Origin: Candidatus Fermentibacterota bacterium
GTDB taxonomy: Bacteria > Fermentibacterota > Fermentibacteria > Fermentibacterales > JCC-6
Reading direction: 5' to 3'
DNA: 37,976 bases
NCBI GenBank assembly: GCA_030609965.1
Contig: JAUWSQ010000024.1
Coordinates: 1 to 37,976, forward strand
A program made the position numbers and the translations under genes. The first letter of the stretch is position 1. Each line of letters starts with the position of its first letter. Of this stretch, positions 17,701 through 24,871 are shown one piece after another. A model generated the notes under the pieces. That model was not told where the DNA came from. It was given only the letters and a program-made list of their open reading frames with translations, and did not search any database.

Positions 17701-20051
17701 CTCGTCTGATTATCAGGTATGCTTTCAATGTACTCGCTGCCGGAAACCAGAGATAGTTTCGCAGTTACATTCTCCGCGGTGCAGCCCCCGCTGTTCAGAG
17801 CGGTGATGTAGATGTCAACGGTCTCTCCTGGATTTGCCGCACCGTCACCGTTGGCATCGACTGAAAACCCGTCCAGTGATACAATCGGAATGTCGGCAGG
17901 AAGTACATCCATTCTTACTTGAGCAGGGATGTAGCTCGCAACAGTTGTTGCAGTTGAACTGATTTCTTTGCGGCGTTTAACTGCAGTGATAAACAGATCC
18001 TGATCATCGCTGCCGTCGGCAATGCACACGTTCTCGAATATCACCCTGCCCTGTTCGTCAGTCTCTTCCTGCGAGAATAACTCACCGTTCTTCCAGACGC
18101 AGACGGTGGCATTTTCAACAGGGTCAGAACCGTCAGTAACGATGACAGGTATATCACTGGGTGTTCCCTCCCTCAGGAATATCCGGGGAACTATCAGAAA
18201 AAGTTCTTCCGGGTCATCACGCCAGACATACATAAGCGGTGAGCCCAGGAGATTAAGCTGCAGGAATGAAATGCCATCATTGTTCTTCGAACATCTATGA
18301 GCTTCGCCAAGGTAGCTCAGAGGCCAATCAGAAGGCTGAATGCTGTGCTGGTCAGCAAGATAGCCAGTATTAAACAGAGCGTCGCAAAACGCATAATAAG
18401 TTACATTCTGGTCAAACAAACCATATCTTGCATTAGCTATCATAGCTACCAGACCGGTACTGGATGATGTGAACAGACCGGCTTCGGCAAAACAGAAAGC
18501 ACCGTCGAAGTGCCCTATATCGCAACCGAGCGTCCAGAGAATCGAAGGTTCCTCAAAATTCTGCATTGTTGCAAAATCTGAATCCCACATGTACTGCCCA
18601 AGAGTGTTTTTACCAGCTGTAGCAAGCTTATGTACTTCAGAATGATCCGCATGGAGAATTAAACTGTATCCCTGATCGAATTCATTCAATGCTGTGCTTC
18701 GGCAGAGGTCCCCGCCGGGTAGAGAGTGAGGAAAATACAGCACAGTGGGTTCATCCAGGTAGTCTGGAACAGCTGACGATTCTTCCAGAAGAGCATTCAG
18801 CCACATCATATCATCAGCCCCGGCCCCGACTGTGTCATTGGAGCCGATCAGCAGCAGCTTCCTTGCGAAGCCTTCTGGAAAATTTTCCGGCTGCTCGTAA
18901 AGCAGGAGTTTGGAGAAGAGTGAATCCACATCACCACTGTTGTTAACCGGCCATCTGCCTGCACAGAGATCAAGGTAATTATCGTTAAGCTCCGTAATCC
19001 ACATAGAACCTTCGTACGACCAGTTACCGTCTATGTCTGCGTAGTAATCATCTGAAGGCATCTGATAGACTGGATAAGGATAACAGGTGTAATTCCAACC
19101 GTAACACTCTCTGATCGGCACAACTCCATCGTCACCTCCAAGAAGAACCGCCTGGATGCCCCATTCCTCATGAGCATCGCGGAGGAAGTTACGTATCCGC
19201 TCCGGTGTGTCGCAGCCGGAATAGAACTGATCGATCCATTCCACGGTTCGGACGACTGTGATAATGCCCTGGCAAGTACGGTAATCGGCAATCTGTTTGA
19301 AATCGTCAGCAAGATCGCTGCTGGTAATGATAACCATATCGACTCCGTCACCTGATGAGCCGGGAGATTGTGTGACGTTCAGTGGAGACATCCGATTTTC
19401 GAAAGTCATGATAAGAGGTTGTCTGTATAAGGCAATGTTTTCCGGGTTGGATACCAGGCAGAGAATGCCCCGTTCCCGCATGGCAGCACTCCATTCGGTC
19501 TCCCGGTTGGGGACGGTCCGTTCCAGTTCTGAAGGTTCCGTCTGAACGATTATTCTGATTGAAGTGAGGATCATCAAAGTGCTGTCAGCAGGGATGTACC
19601 TTATTGGTGTTCCGCTCAGAGAGGCCACTGAATAGCCCAAAGCAGAACCCTGCCTCGATACCTCGATCGGCTGTGCCGGGAAAGGCAAACTGGAAGAATA
19701 GATAGCAGGGTTGGGAGAGATGAAGGCAGTATCTGACATGAAGCCTGTCTGTGCCGGGTAGAGGAAATACTTACCGGGAAGCGTTTCCCAGGTGGCTGAT
19801 ACGACTTCAATCGTGTCTATCCTGATATCGGGAGGCAGGAGAAAGGTTGAAACAGTGGAAGGTAACGAAGGGTGACCCACGCTCTGGATACCATTTGCAG
19901 TGGTGGAAAAACCATCTATTGAAATCAGATGATACTCCGCCCCATCCACAATCATAGTATCGATTGATAAATCGCTGAGCATGACAGCAGGCTCAAACAC
20001 AATGTCATCCGATACCGTTCCCAGAATTGCAAACATGATAAGTACTATCAT
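14718..20051 (-). CDS. Giant secreted C25 (gingipain-like) cysteine peptidase with FN3, FG-GAP-like repeats and T9SS-like sorting domain
   Basis: The product has about 1,777 residues from the ATG at 20051 (a TTG at 20063 would add four). A signal peptide is followed by a prodomain (about 30-230) and a C25 catalytic domain (about 235-640). The domain contains VDMVIITSSDLADDFKQIADY, as in gingipains; the likely catalytic His is in LILHADHS (about residues 467-470) and the catalytic Cys, about residue 510, is in LWTLGCDIGHFDG. Next come Ig-like domains (about 640-870), a fibronectin type III domain (about 1010-1100), an FG-GAP/VCBS-like propeller (about 1110-1520) with Asp-rich DMDQDGSNEI, DIDGD and DLDRDPD loops, a CARDB-like domain (about 1600-1690), and a sorting domain (VYSIDGRLV, GMYMIYIEG). 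It probably degrades extracellular protein at the cell surface. It follows the DUF937 gene closely. Confidence 0.85.
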   Translation of the reverse strand: MIVLIMFAILGTVSDDIVFEPAVMLSDLSIDTMIVDGAEYHLISIDGFSTTANGIQSVGHPSLPSTVSTFLLPPDIRIDTIEVVSATWETLPGKYFLYPAQTGFMSDTAFISPNPAIYSSSLPFPAQPIEVSRQGSALGYSVASLSGTPIRYIPADSTLMILTSIRIIVQTEPSELERTVPNRETEWSAAMRERGILCLVSNPENIALYRQPLIMTFENRMSPLNVTQSPGSSGDGVDMVIITSSDLADDFKQIADYRTCQGIITVVRTVEWIDQFYSGCDTPERIRNFLRDAHEEWGIQAVLLGGDDGVVPIRECYGWNYTCYPYPVYQMPSDDYYADIDGNWSYEGSMWITELNDNYLDLCAGRWPVNNSGDVDSLFSKLLLYEQPENFPEGFARKLLLIGSNDTVGAGADDMMWLNALLEESSAVPDYLDEPTVLYFPHSLPGGDLCRSTALNEFDQGYSLILHADHSEVHKLATAGKNTLGQYMWDSDFATMQNFEEPSILWTLGCDIGHFDGAFCFAEAGLFTSSSTGLVAMIANARYGLFDQNVTYYAFCDALFNTGYLADQHSIQPSDWPLSYLGEAHRCSKNNDGISFLQLNLLGSPLMYVWRDDPEELFLIVPRIFLREGTPSDIPVIVTDGSDPVENATVCVWKNGELFSQEETDEQGRVIFENVCIADGSDDQDLFITAVKRRKEISSTATTVASYIPAQVRMDVLPADIPIVSLDGFSVDANGDGAANPGETVDIYITALNSGGCTAENVTAKLSLVSGSEYIESIPDNQTSFPDIGQDQTESSTDPMTVSIKTDVESYSTVEFNLTFSYSDDDGNICQWESSLFLTIYSEGYVLTVLDPTATNSSGVTAEIVLSDMFLANCGLGDGNNLAITVENVFPYEPFLVNTLAYPDIESNSVAALRGQINLSVVPRNEQSPWLREAFRGCSFDLVVSSDGGDFIVRHIDLELVAELQEQQLDPPVELQISDAGQDKVSLVWGHEGPTSATGFYIYYNDGTHRHRAYPLPVPVEQVTLEGLLPGRQYLIEVSAIDTIGRESESGTISISTTCQAISGWPIQLAGSPGGGPAIADMDQDGSNEIITATSFGVVYIINRNGSYQTLNPPPGYDFDRFLGCAVGDIDGDRMQEIVVTCQKKIDVEDQEQVAVLLYDNSGTDWTVNEIAASGVNEQVASPVIAGTPVLFQADSSNYMEIALRTRGHNGELPHLYVWRYDSVYDNWINYSADFPVALEGSFYSAPVAVDFDEDGCEELIVTTWGSGGVGTALRIVDFESDGNVLMSLHQLPELDTDGEIAKAFGTLAAAEENGTYYIVGSAKTNVLSSMYKRVFAYSLQSNPVDLTFIWRTDWMNGGDSFANMPGPSIGDLDRDPDLEVIYTLNGGLYYKEGIVLGWELSDGSEVFQSSPIPFNPIIPGGGSDVKSQSVTGITNSWNSGGMSVFSGFSSLCAGFDPPSGSSMLEGFPAWTRDIACAAPAICDLDMDGSPEILYIDYSGFAILFDWDEGSYNSDGWHMYQDNPFRNGFYNSNNSAGGLDIVISGNPYIAAVRNINTHAFCLIAEVGVSGISHLSTEESAPVSMEWAAAELSVENEPSARVEAVPSAAAPVISCRTVEIAVFSDERFLGSATIELEEGLHQVTIPLRYICDANESVTVIADPYNEYHEIDEINNVYAVEGVLIPGSVSEVVIPSPAGSIELTVNLPSALPGGLRLRVYSIDGRLVTELETETLNPGITSILPGTGSETGKLPAGMYMIYIEGLKSGDIIRKVIILDH

Positions 20052-20097
20052 ATGACCGCTCAATCTCCTCTTCTACGCTGCAGATTCATAACTGAAT

Positions 20098-20619
20098 CTA
20101 AAACAGTCCCTTAGCCAGCGACAGTATAGCATCAAGGGCTGAATCCTGATCTGTAGCAAGGAGTTTCTTCACAAAATCACCGTCATCCCTTGATACCGGT
20201 ACAGCCTCATCTTCCTTCTCGATTGTACCCAGAGTTGCAGCAGCAGTAACGGGCAGCATCTTCTTGATGGTTTCAATATCTATTCCAGTTTTGCCTGAAA
20301 TGAATCCCGCAACTTCTCTGCTCACGTCCTTGCTGCCGAATATATGGCTGAGTATAGCGTTTCCGTCAGTTACAGTCTCGCTGCTGCTGAGAGTTCCAGG
20401 ATTTTCCACATATTCCCTGTGAGTGCCGGATCTGATAACACTGAGAAGAGATTCCAGACCGTTCTGGTCGGCAGTGTTCCGGTCCAGTCCTTTTGATAAT
20501 GCTGGTACCAGTAGGCTTAGCGCGCTGATAGCTTTATCATCACTGAGCCCGACCAGTTTTGCCAGTTCCTTAAGAACAACACCCTTTCCGGCACTTATAA
20601 CATCGCTCAGTAAACTCAT
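20098..20619 (-). CDS. DUF937 family protein
   Basis: The 173-residue protein matches the DUF937 pattern: an N-terminal helical part (LAKLVGLSDDKAISALSLL), then GNAILSHIFGSKDVSREVAGF and IETIKKMLPVTAAATLGTI. It has no signal peptide and no catalytic motif. The molecular role of the family is unknown. The ATG is preceded by AAGGGAGATGA. It is the first gene of the leftward block of secreted proteins, about 46 bases before the peptidase gene, with a possible promoter at 20672-20701. Confidence 0.8.
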   Translation of the reverse strand: MSLLSDVISAGKGVVLKELAKLVGLSDDKAISALSLLVPALSKGLDRNTADQNGLESLLSVIRSGTHREYVENPGTLSSSETVTDGNAILSHIFGSKDVSREVAGFISGKTGIDIETIKKMLPVTAAATLGTIEKEDEAVPVSRDDGDFVKKLLATDQDSALDAILSLAKGLF

Positions 20620-20671
20620 TTCATCTCCCTTGGCCAGCCTGCATTTGAAAATCAGTCAATTATATAGAAAG

Positions 20672-20701
20672 ACAATATGAAGATTTGCATGACCATGTCA
20701 A
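20672..20701 (-). promoter_or_regulatory. Possible promoter for the DUF937-peptidase operon
   Basis: On the minus strand TTGACA (20701-20696) is followed after 18 bases by TATTGT (20677-20672), four of six matches to the -10 consensus. The leader to the ATG at 20619 would be about 45 bases. A separate perfect TATAAT at 20664-20659 lacks a matching -35. Support is moderate at best. Confidence 0.38.
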
Positions 20702-20940
20702 TTCAAGAGCAGCGGTAAAGTTCCCATCATAACATTCCCGAGTATAACGAGTACTCTCAATTCGAGTACATGGGTTCGATTAAGATTCGGGAGAACCTTT
20801 AAATCGGGATTCTCTTCAGCCTATCAGTCAGGCATTATGCGCTTGAAAAAAATTAATTGGAATAATATTACTAAATATAGGTCCACGACTCTTCAAGATA
20901 ACCACACATATTGTATCTATAATGTGCTTTATGATGTTTA

Positions 20941-20977
20941 TTGACATATTGGTATTCATATACTAGTTTAAGTATAT
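20941..20977 (+). promoter_or_regulatory. TTGACA hexamer with downstream palindrome before the iron-sulfur gene
   Basis: A perfect TTGACA lies at 20941-20946. Twelve bases further on is an inverted repeat, ATATACT (20958-20964) and AGTATAT (20971-20977), with a six-base centre. The best -10 at normal spacing is only TAGTTT (20964-20969), which lies inside the palindrome. The pattern suits a promoter covered by an operator, but the weak -10 leaves it uncertain. Confidence 0.35.
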
Positions 20978-21020
20978 AGTGTAGCAAAAGAACACCCATC
21001 GATATTACAAGGAGAGTGAA

Positions 21021-21761
21021 ATGGGCAGGATCACAAGAAAGATAATCAGGATAGATGAGGAAAAATGTGACGGCTGCGGGATCTGCGCCGATGCATGTCA
21101 CGAGGGAGCCATTCAGATAATCGACGGCAAGGCCAAACTTGTTAAGGAATCATATTGTGACGGTCTTGGAGATTGCATCGGTCCATGTCCTGTGGATGCT
21201 ATAACCATCGAGGAGCGGTATGCTGACGAGTACGATGAAGTTGCCGTACAAAAACACCTTGAGGAGCGGGATTCATCCTCTGCACCAGAGAAACCTGTAG
21301 TATGCGCATGCCCCGGATCAGCAATAAGAGATCTTTCACATCCTGCAGAAAAGATGGAAACAGCAGTATCTGTAGATATACCTTCACGTTTGTCAACATG
21401 GCCGGTACAGATCACACTTGTTCCTCCAAATGCGCCTTTCCTGAACGATTCAGATCTTCTGATCGCGGCTGACTGCGTTCCCTTTGCCTTTCCCGATTTC
21501 CATAACCGTTTCATCAAAGGAAGAATCGCTCTTGTGGGATGCCCCAAACTTGATGATGCCGGATACTATACTGATAAGTTCACAGAGATCTTCAAACTGA
21601 ACAAAATCAGGTCTGTCACTGTCGTTTACATGGAAGTCCCCTGCTGTGGTGGTCTTGTTCAGCTGGTCCACAAAGCCCTGATCCAATCAGGAAAGCAGAT
21701 TCCCCTTTCCTTCCTGAAGATCGGCATCAAAGGTGATATTCTTGACGAAATGAACCTTTAG
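21021..21761 (+). CDS. Ferredoxin-type iron-sulfur protein with cysteine-rich C-terminal domain
   Basis: The 246-residue protein starts with a bacterial ferredoxin-like module. Cys16, Cys19, Cys22 and Cys26 form one CxxCxxCxxxC motif. The second motif has Cys46, Cys52 and Cys56 but Leu49 at the usual second position, as in related proteins of this type, so the second cluster may be of the 3Fe type or differently ligated. The C-terminal domain has conserved-looking cysteine motifs: VCACPGS, DCVPFAFP, GCPKLDD and VPCCGGL. The protein is soluble. Similar proteins occur in anaerobes, sometimes near redox enzymes, but the function is unknown. The ATG at 21021 follows AAGGAGAG. A 128-base gap separates it from the copper efflux operon. 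Confidence 0.85.
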   Translation: MGRITRKIIRIDEEKCDGCGICADACHEGAIQIIDGKAKLVKESYCDGLGDCIGPCPVDAITIEERYADEYDEVAVQKHLEERDSSSAPEKPVVCACPGSAIRDLSHPAEKMETAVSVDIPSRLSTWPVQITLVPPNAPFLNDSDLLIAADCVPFAFPDFHNRFIKGRIALVGCPKLDDAGYYTDKFTEIFKLNKIRSVTVVYMEVPCCGGLVQLVHKALIQSGKQIPLSFLKIGIKGDILDEMNL

Positions 21762-21796
21762 AACTAATTGTAAATGGCTACGTAATATGACTTTAT

Positions 21797-21837
21797 GAAG
21801 TACTTCGGAACTATTTCCTAGTAAATTGGTATATAAT
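21797..21837 (+). promoter_or_regulatory. Candidate promoter/operator for the copper efflux operon
   Basis: A perfect TATAAT (21832-21837) lies about 53 bases before the GTG start of the TolC-like gene. No standard -35 is found at 16-18 bases. Upstream are the 10-bp palindrome GAAGTACTTC (21797-21806) and, touching it, GGAA/TTCC (21807-21818). A -10 with a poor -35 and a palindrome just upstream fits activator-dependent control, such as by a metal-sensing regulator, but no regulator gene is nearby. Confidence 0.35.
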
Positions 21838-21889
21838 TATCAGTTCCCGTTATGAAGTGATAATAAGGAAATAGATTCAGGGAGGAACC

Positions 21890-23158
21890 GTGCGAATAAC
21901 TGTCATAACTATCCTGCTTGTATCAGCTGCTATGGCAGCAGGAGCAGACAGTCTTGATGCCAGTCCGGGTGTATTATGGGAATACGCTCTTACCCATTCA
22001 GATATGATGCATTCGATGGATAACCTTATCGTCAGTTCGAGCATGATCCGGGAGGCCTCCGGCCGGCTGCCCGATCCATCCGCAAGGTTTGGATGGTCGC
22101 CTCTTCCACTGGAGACAAGGAACGGACCTGTTCTGTTCTCGCTCACATTCATGCAGAGAATTCCATGGCCCGGGTTACTTTCCCGAGAACGATCTCTCGC
22201 TTCGACAGGTGTTGACCTGGCTACTCTGAATCTGGATCTGGCTGCCCTGGAACTTCGATCCTCAATAGCAGAACTATGGTCAGAGATGCACTATGTACGA
22301 AGCAGGATGGAGTTCCTGGAAGGAGAATCGGCAAGGCTCCAGGTTCTTCTTGCAGCGGCATCCGTTAAATACGAAACAGGGATGGTAAGCCTCTCAGATC
22401 TGCTTCGGCTGGAAAACAGGATATCAATGCTGGAAGCGGATCAATATCGGATGGATCTTGATCTGGAAGCACTCAACAACGAAATGAACAGCCTTCTTGG
22501 CCGATCGATGGGTGAAGGTTTTCGCTGGACTGAATCGCTTCCCGATATTGAAAATTTCAGGCAATACGTCTATTCCGCAGTCGATGTGAGCGATTTCCCG
22601 CTTGCCAGGAAAAGTGCAGTTGAAGTTGAGAGAGCGAAGTCCGCTGAAGAACTAAGCGCAGAGCGCCTGCGCCCTTCCTTTGAGGTTGGCGTTACCTGGT
22701 CTGTGATTGACAGGCCAGTGATCGAGATGGGAGCGGTTGAAGAGGGAGGCGATGGATTGATGATCTTTGCCGGGCTCAGCCTTCCGCTTGGCTACAGTGG
22801 AAACAGCTACAGACACAGAGCAGCGCAATCCTCTGCATCGGCAGCCTTACTGATCCATTCGCAAAAGCTTGCCGACCTTACCTCCATGAGGGAGGTCCTG
22901 ATAGCAACTATTGAAGGGCTGATAAACGTCTACTACACGTATGAGACCGATATAGTGCCGAACCTGGAGATGATCCTTTCTCTCACAGAAAGAGAATGGA
23001 TGACAGGAGCAAAGAGCTTGATAGATGTGATCGAAGTAATAAGTGAATCCAGTACGGCTCATCTTGAAATGATGAGGATCTACTCACAAATCATTGTCTC
23101 TGCAGCAAAGCTGAAAGAATTGACAGGAGACACAACAGAAAGAGGTGAATTTCTATGA
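21890..23158 (+). CDS. TolC/CusC-like outer-membrane efflux protein
   Basis: The 422-residue protein has a signal peptide (about 1-19) and the long alpha-helical, heptad-rich segments of the outer-membrane efflux protein family, in two halves (about 25-215 and 225-415). VKYETGMVSLSDLLRLENRI and REWMTGAKSLIDVIEVISE are the repeated family signatures. It would form the trimeric outer-membrane channel for the CusBA pump encoded downstream. The start is GTG at 21890, behind GGGAGGAAC. Its stop overlaps the next start codon (ATGA), so it is translationally coupled to the YHS-like gene. Confidence 0.87.
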   Translation: MRITVITILLVSAAMAAGADSLDASPGVLWEYALTHSDMMHSMDNLIVSSSMIREASGRLPDPSARFGWSPLPLETRNGPVLFSLTFMQRIPWPGLLSRERSLASTGVDLATLNLDLAALELRSSIAELWSEMHYVRSRMEFLEGESARLQVLLAAASVKYETGMVSLSDLLRLENRISMLEADQYRMDLDLEALNNEMNSLLGRSMGEGFRWTESLPDIENFRQYVYSAVDVSDFPLARKSAVEVERAKSAEELSAERLRPSFEVGVTWSVIDRPVIEMGAVEEGGDGLMIFAGLSLPLGYSGNSYRHRAAQSSASAALLIHSQKLADLTSMREVLIATIEGLINVYYTYETDIVPNLEMILSLTEREWMTGAKSLIDVIEVISESSTAHLEMMRIYSQIIVSAAKLKELTGDTTERGEFL

Positions 23159-23538
23159 AAAGGAAGGCAACGAAGTTCGGAACTGCAATCCTCATCGGGA
23201 TTATCGCAGCGATCTTCATAAGGGGTGTTTCGGGAAATGAAACAATCCAAGTAGATGAGAGTACTCAGGAAGACGTTGTTGACCTGAATAATACGCTCTG
23301 TCCTGTTATGGGCGGAGAAGTAATGGAAGGTCAGTATGTCGACTGGGAAGGATTCCGGGTGCATTTCTGCTGCGGCGGGTGTGATGCCCGGTTCCTCGCT
23401 GAGCCGGAGAAGTACCTGCCCGTTCTAGCGGAGGAGGCTGCGGTTGCGCAATTGCTTGGTATCGAATGCGCAAGCTGTTATCCGGAGGACTGCAGCTGCG
23501 AACAGCCCCAATCTTCAGGCTGCCGCAGCTGTCACTAA
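23155..23538 (+). CDS. Periplasmic cysteine-rich YHS-like metal-binding protein
   Basis: The 127-residue protein has a signal sequence or N-terminal anchor (about 8-27). A YHS-like domain follows (about 45-90) with LCPVMGG and HFCCGGCDARFLAEPEKYL, where the cysteines of CPVMG and FCCGGC are likely metal ligands. A C-terminal tail has three more cysteine pairs (CASC, CSC, CRSCH), for ten cysteines in all. Located between the outer-membrane channel and the CusB adaptor genes and coupled to the former, it is probably a copper or silver scavenger or chaperone that hands metal to the pump. That role is inferred from context. Confidence 0.72.
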   Translation: MKRKATKFGTAILIGIIAAIFIRGVSGNETIQVDESTQEDVVDLNNTLCPVMGGEVMEGQYVDWEGFRVHFCCGGCDARFLAEPEKYLPVLAEEAAVAQLLGIECASCYPEDCSCEQPQSSGCRSCH

Positions 23539-23566
23539 CTGCTTTGTAAAAGAAGGCGGGTGAGAT

Positions 23567-24862
23567 GTGCTTATAAATGCCGGCAGCAGGAGGATGTTAT
23601 CGATCATGATCACAGGTGTGATAATCGGTCTGCTCTTCGGATTCCTGCTGCCGGGGGAGTGGTTATTCGCGAGTACTGATGGGGAACATGATCACCAGGG
23701 AAGTGCGGACCTGCCGGAAAGCTGGGCCTGTCCAATGCTCTGCGTTGTCCTTGATCATCCCGGTACATGCCCGGTATGCGGAATGGAACTCGAACCGTTC
23801 ATCAGCACCGGAGATGAAGTCGTTCTTTCAAGACATGATCAGGCCATGCTCGACCTGACGATAAGTGCAACAGCAGTCAGGGATCTCACCACCAGATTCA
23901 CAGCTCCTGGACTCATCGAATTTGACGGAACGGGACTCTACTCAATTACGGCCTGGACAGGAGGGAGGATCGAAAATCTGTACGTGGATTCCCAGGGAGA
24001 GCATCTTTCCAGTGGTGCAGTCATTGCAGGTATCTACTCTCCGGAACTCTACGCTGCCAAACAGGAGCTGCTCGTATTATCTCAGGCTGGAAGCACATTT
24101 GAAGACTTCGGTATGACCCTTGCAGCTGAAAAACTTCGGCTTCTTGGAGCGCCGGAATACGTGATCAGGCAGATTATAGAAAGAGGTGATGTCAGTACAG
24201 TATCTAATGTGATCTCGCCTGTTTCAGGAACTGTTACCTCAATTCATGTTCGAGAAGGAGAATATGTTTCCACAGGGCACATCCTGCTGGAGCTGGCGGA
24301 CATTTCGACGGTCTGGCTTACGGTTTATCTGACCGAGGAGCAAGCCGGTCTTGTCAGTACTGGTCAGGAACTGGAATTCTCGGTCGACTCCGAGCCTGAG
24401 AAAGTCTTCTCAGCTGAAATTGACTCAGTAGATCCCTTTCTTGATCGGCCTGGCGGCGGTTTTGAAGCAAGAATCATACTGGACAACGTTTCGGGTGAAT
24501 TCCTTCCAGGTCAGTCGGCAGCGGCAACAATCATTAATGGAGAGCAGCCCGGGACTGTTCTCTCTGTTCCAAGAGGAAGCGTTCTCGCGCTGGGCTCGCG
24601 ATCAGTTGTTTATGTGATGACCGGGCCATCCGTTTACGTAGCAGGCGACAACGGATCCCTCCGTATCGAAGAGGCCAGGTTCGAACCCATGCAGATCACA
24701 GTCGGCCCTCCCGCTGCTGACAGCACGGGGGAAGTCTTCTATCCCGTCTATGCCGGTCTTTCGGAGGGAGACGTTGTTGCTCTGAAAGGTGCTTTTCTGA
24801 TTGACTCTCAGGCGGAGCTGCTAGGACTCCCATCTCTGTTCAATTCGGAAACGGCGGAGTAG
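23567..24862 (+). CDS. cusB: CusB-like periplasmic adaptor with N-terminal heavy-metal-binding domain
   Basis: The 431-residue protein has an N-terminal membrane anchor (about 10-35). Next is a heavy-metal-binding domain at about 52-80, where CPMLCVVLDHPGTCPVCGMELE corresponds to the usual CPMHP...CPxCGM form, with the CPMHP His replaced by Leu-Cys. The membrane-fusion-protein core follows: barrel-sandwich (about 115-240, including NVISPVSGTVTSIHVREGEYV), helical hairpin, beta-barrel and C-terminal MPD domain. It would link the CusA permease to the TolC-like channel. GTG at 23567 is used; an internal ATG at 23594 directly abuts AGGAGG and is less likely. The gene ends nine bases before cusA. 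Confidence 0.88.
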   Translation: MLINAGSRRMLSIMITGVIIGLLFGFLLPGEWLFASTDGEHDHQGSADLPESWACPMLCVVLDHPGTCPVCGMELEPFISTGDEVVLSRHDQAMLDLTISATAVRDLTTRFTAPGLIEFDGTGLYSITAWTGGRIENLYVDSQGEHLSSGAVIAGIYSPELYAAKQELLVLSQAGSTFEDFGMTLAAEKLRLLGAPEYVIRQIIERGDVSTVSNVISPVSGTVTSIHVREGEYVSTGHILLELADISTVWLTVYLTEEQAGLVSTGQELEFSVDSEPEKVFSAEIDSVDPFLDRPGGGFEARIILDNVSGEFLPGQSAAATIINGEQPGTVLSVPRGSVLALGSRSVVYVMTGPSVYVAGDNGSLRIEEARFEPMQITVGPPAADSTGEVFYPVYAGLSEGDVVALKGAFLIDSQAELLGLPSLFNSETAE

Positions 24863-24871
24863 CGGAATGCT

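Larger units (their letters stand above)
20620..21020. other. AT-rich intergenic region between divergent genes
   Basis: These 401 bases separate the divergent DUF937 and iron-sulfur protein genes and hold no credible coding sequence or RNA gene. They contain the promoter candidate at 20672-20701, an 8-bp palindrome GAGTACTC at 20750-20757, and the inverted repeat at 20958-20977. The half nearest the iron-sulfur gene is strongly AT-rich. Confidence 0.6.

Noticed and set aside
20771..20790. A GGTTCGAT stretch resembling a tRNA T-loop
   Set aside because: No matching stems for an acceptor or anticodon arm could be found around it.
20871..21101. A minus-strand frame across the iron-sulfur gene start
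   Set aside because: It overlaps the promoter and ferredoxin start, and its composition is that of AT-rich non-coding DNA.
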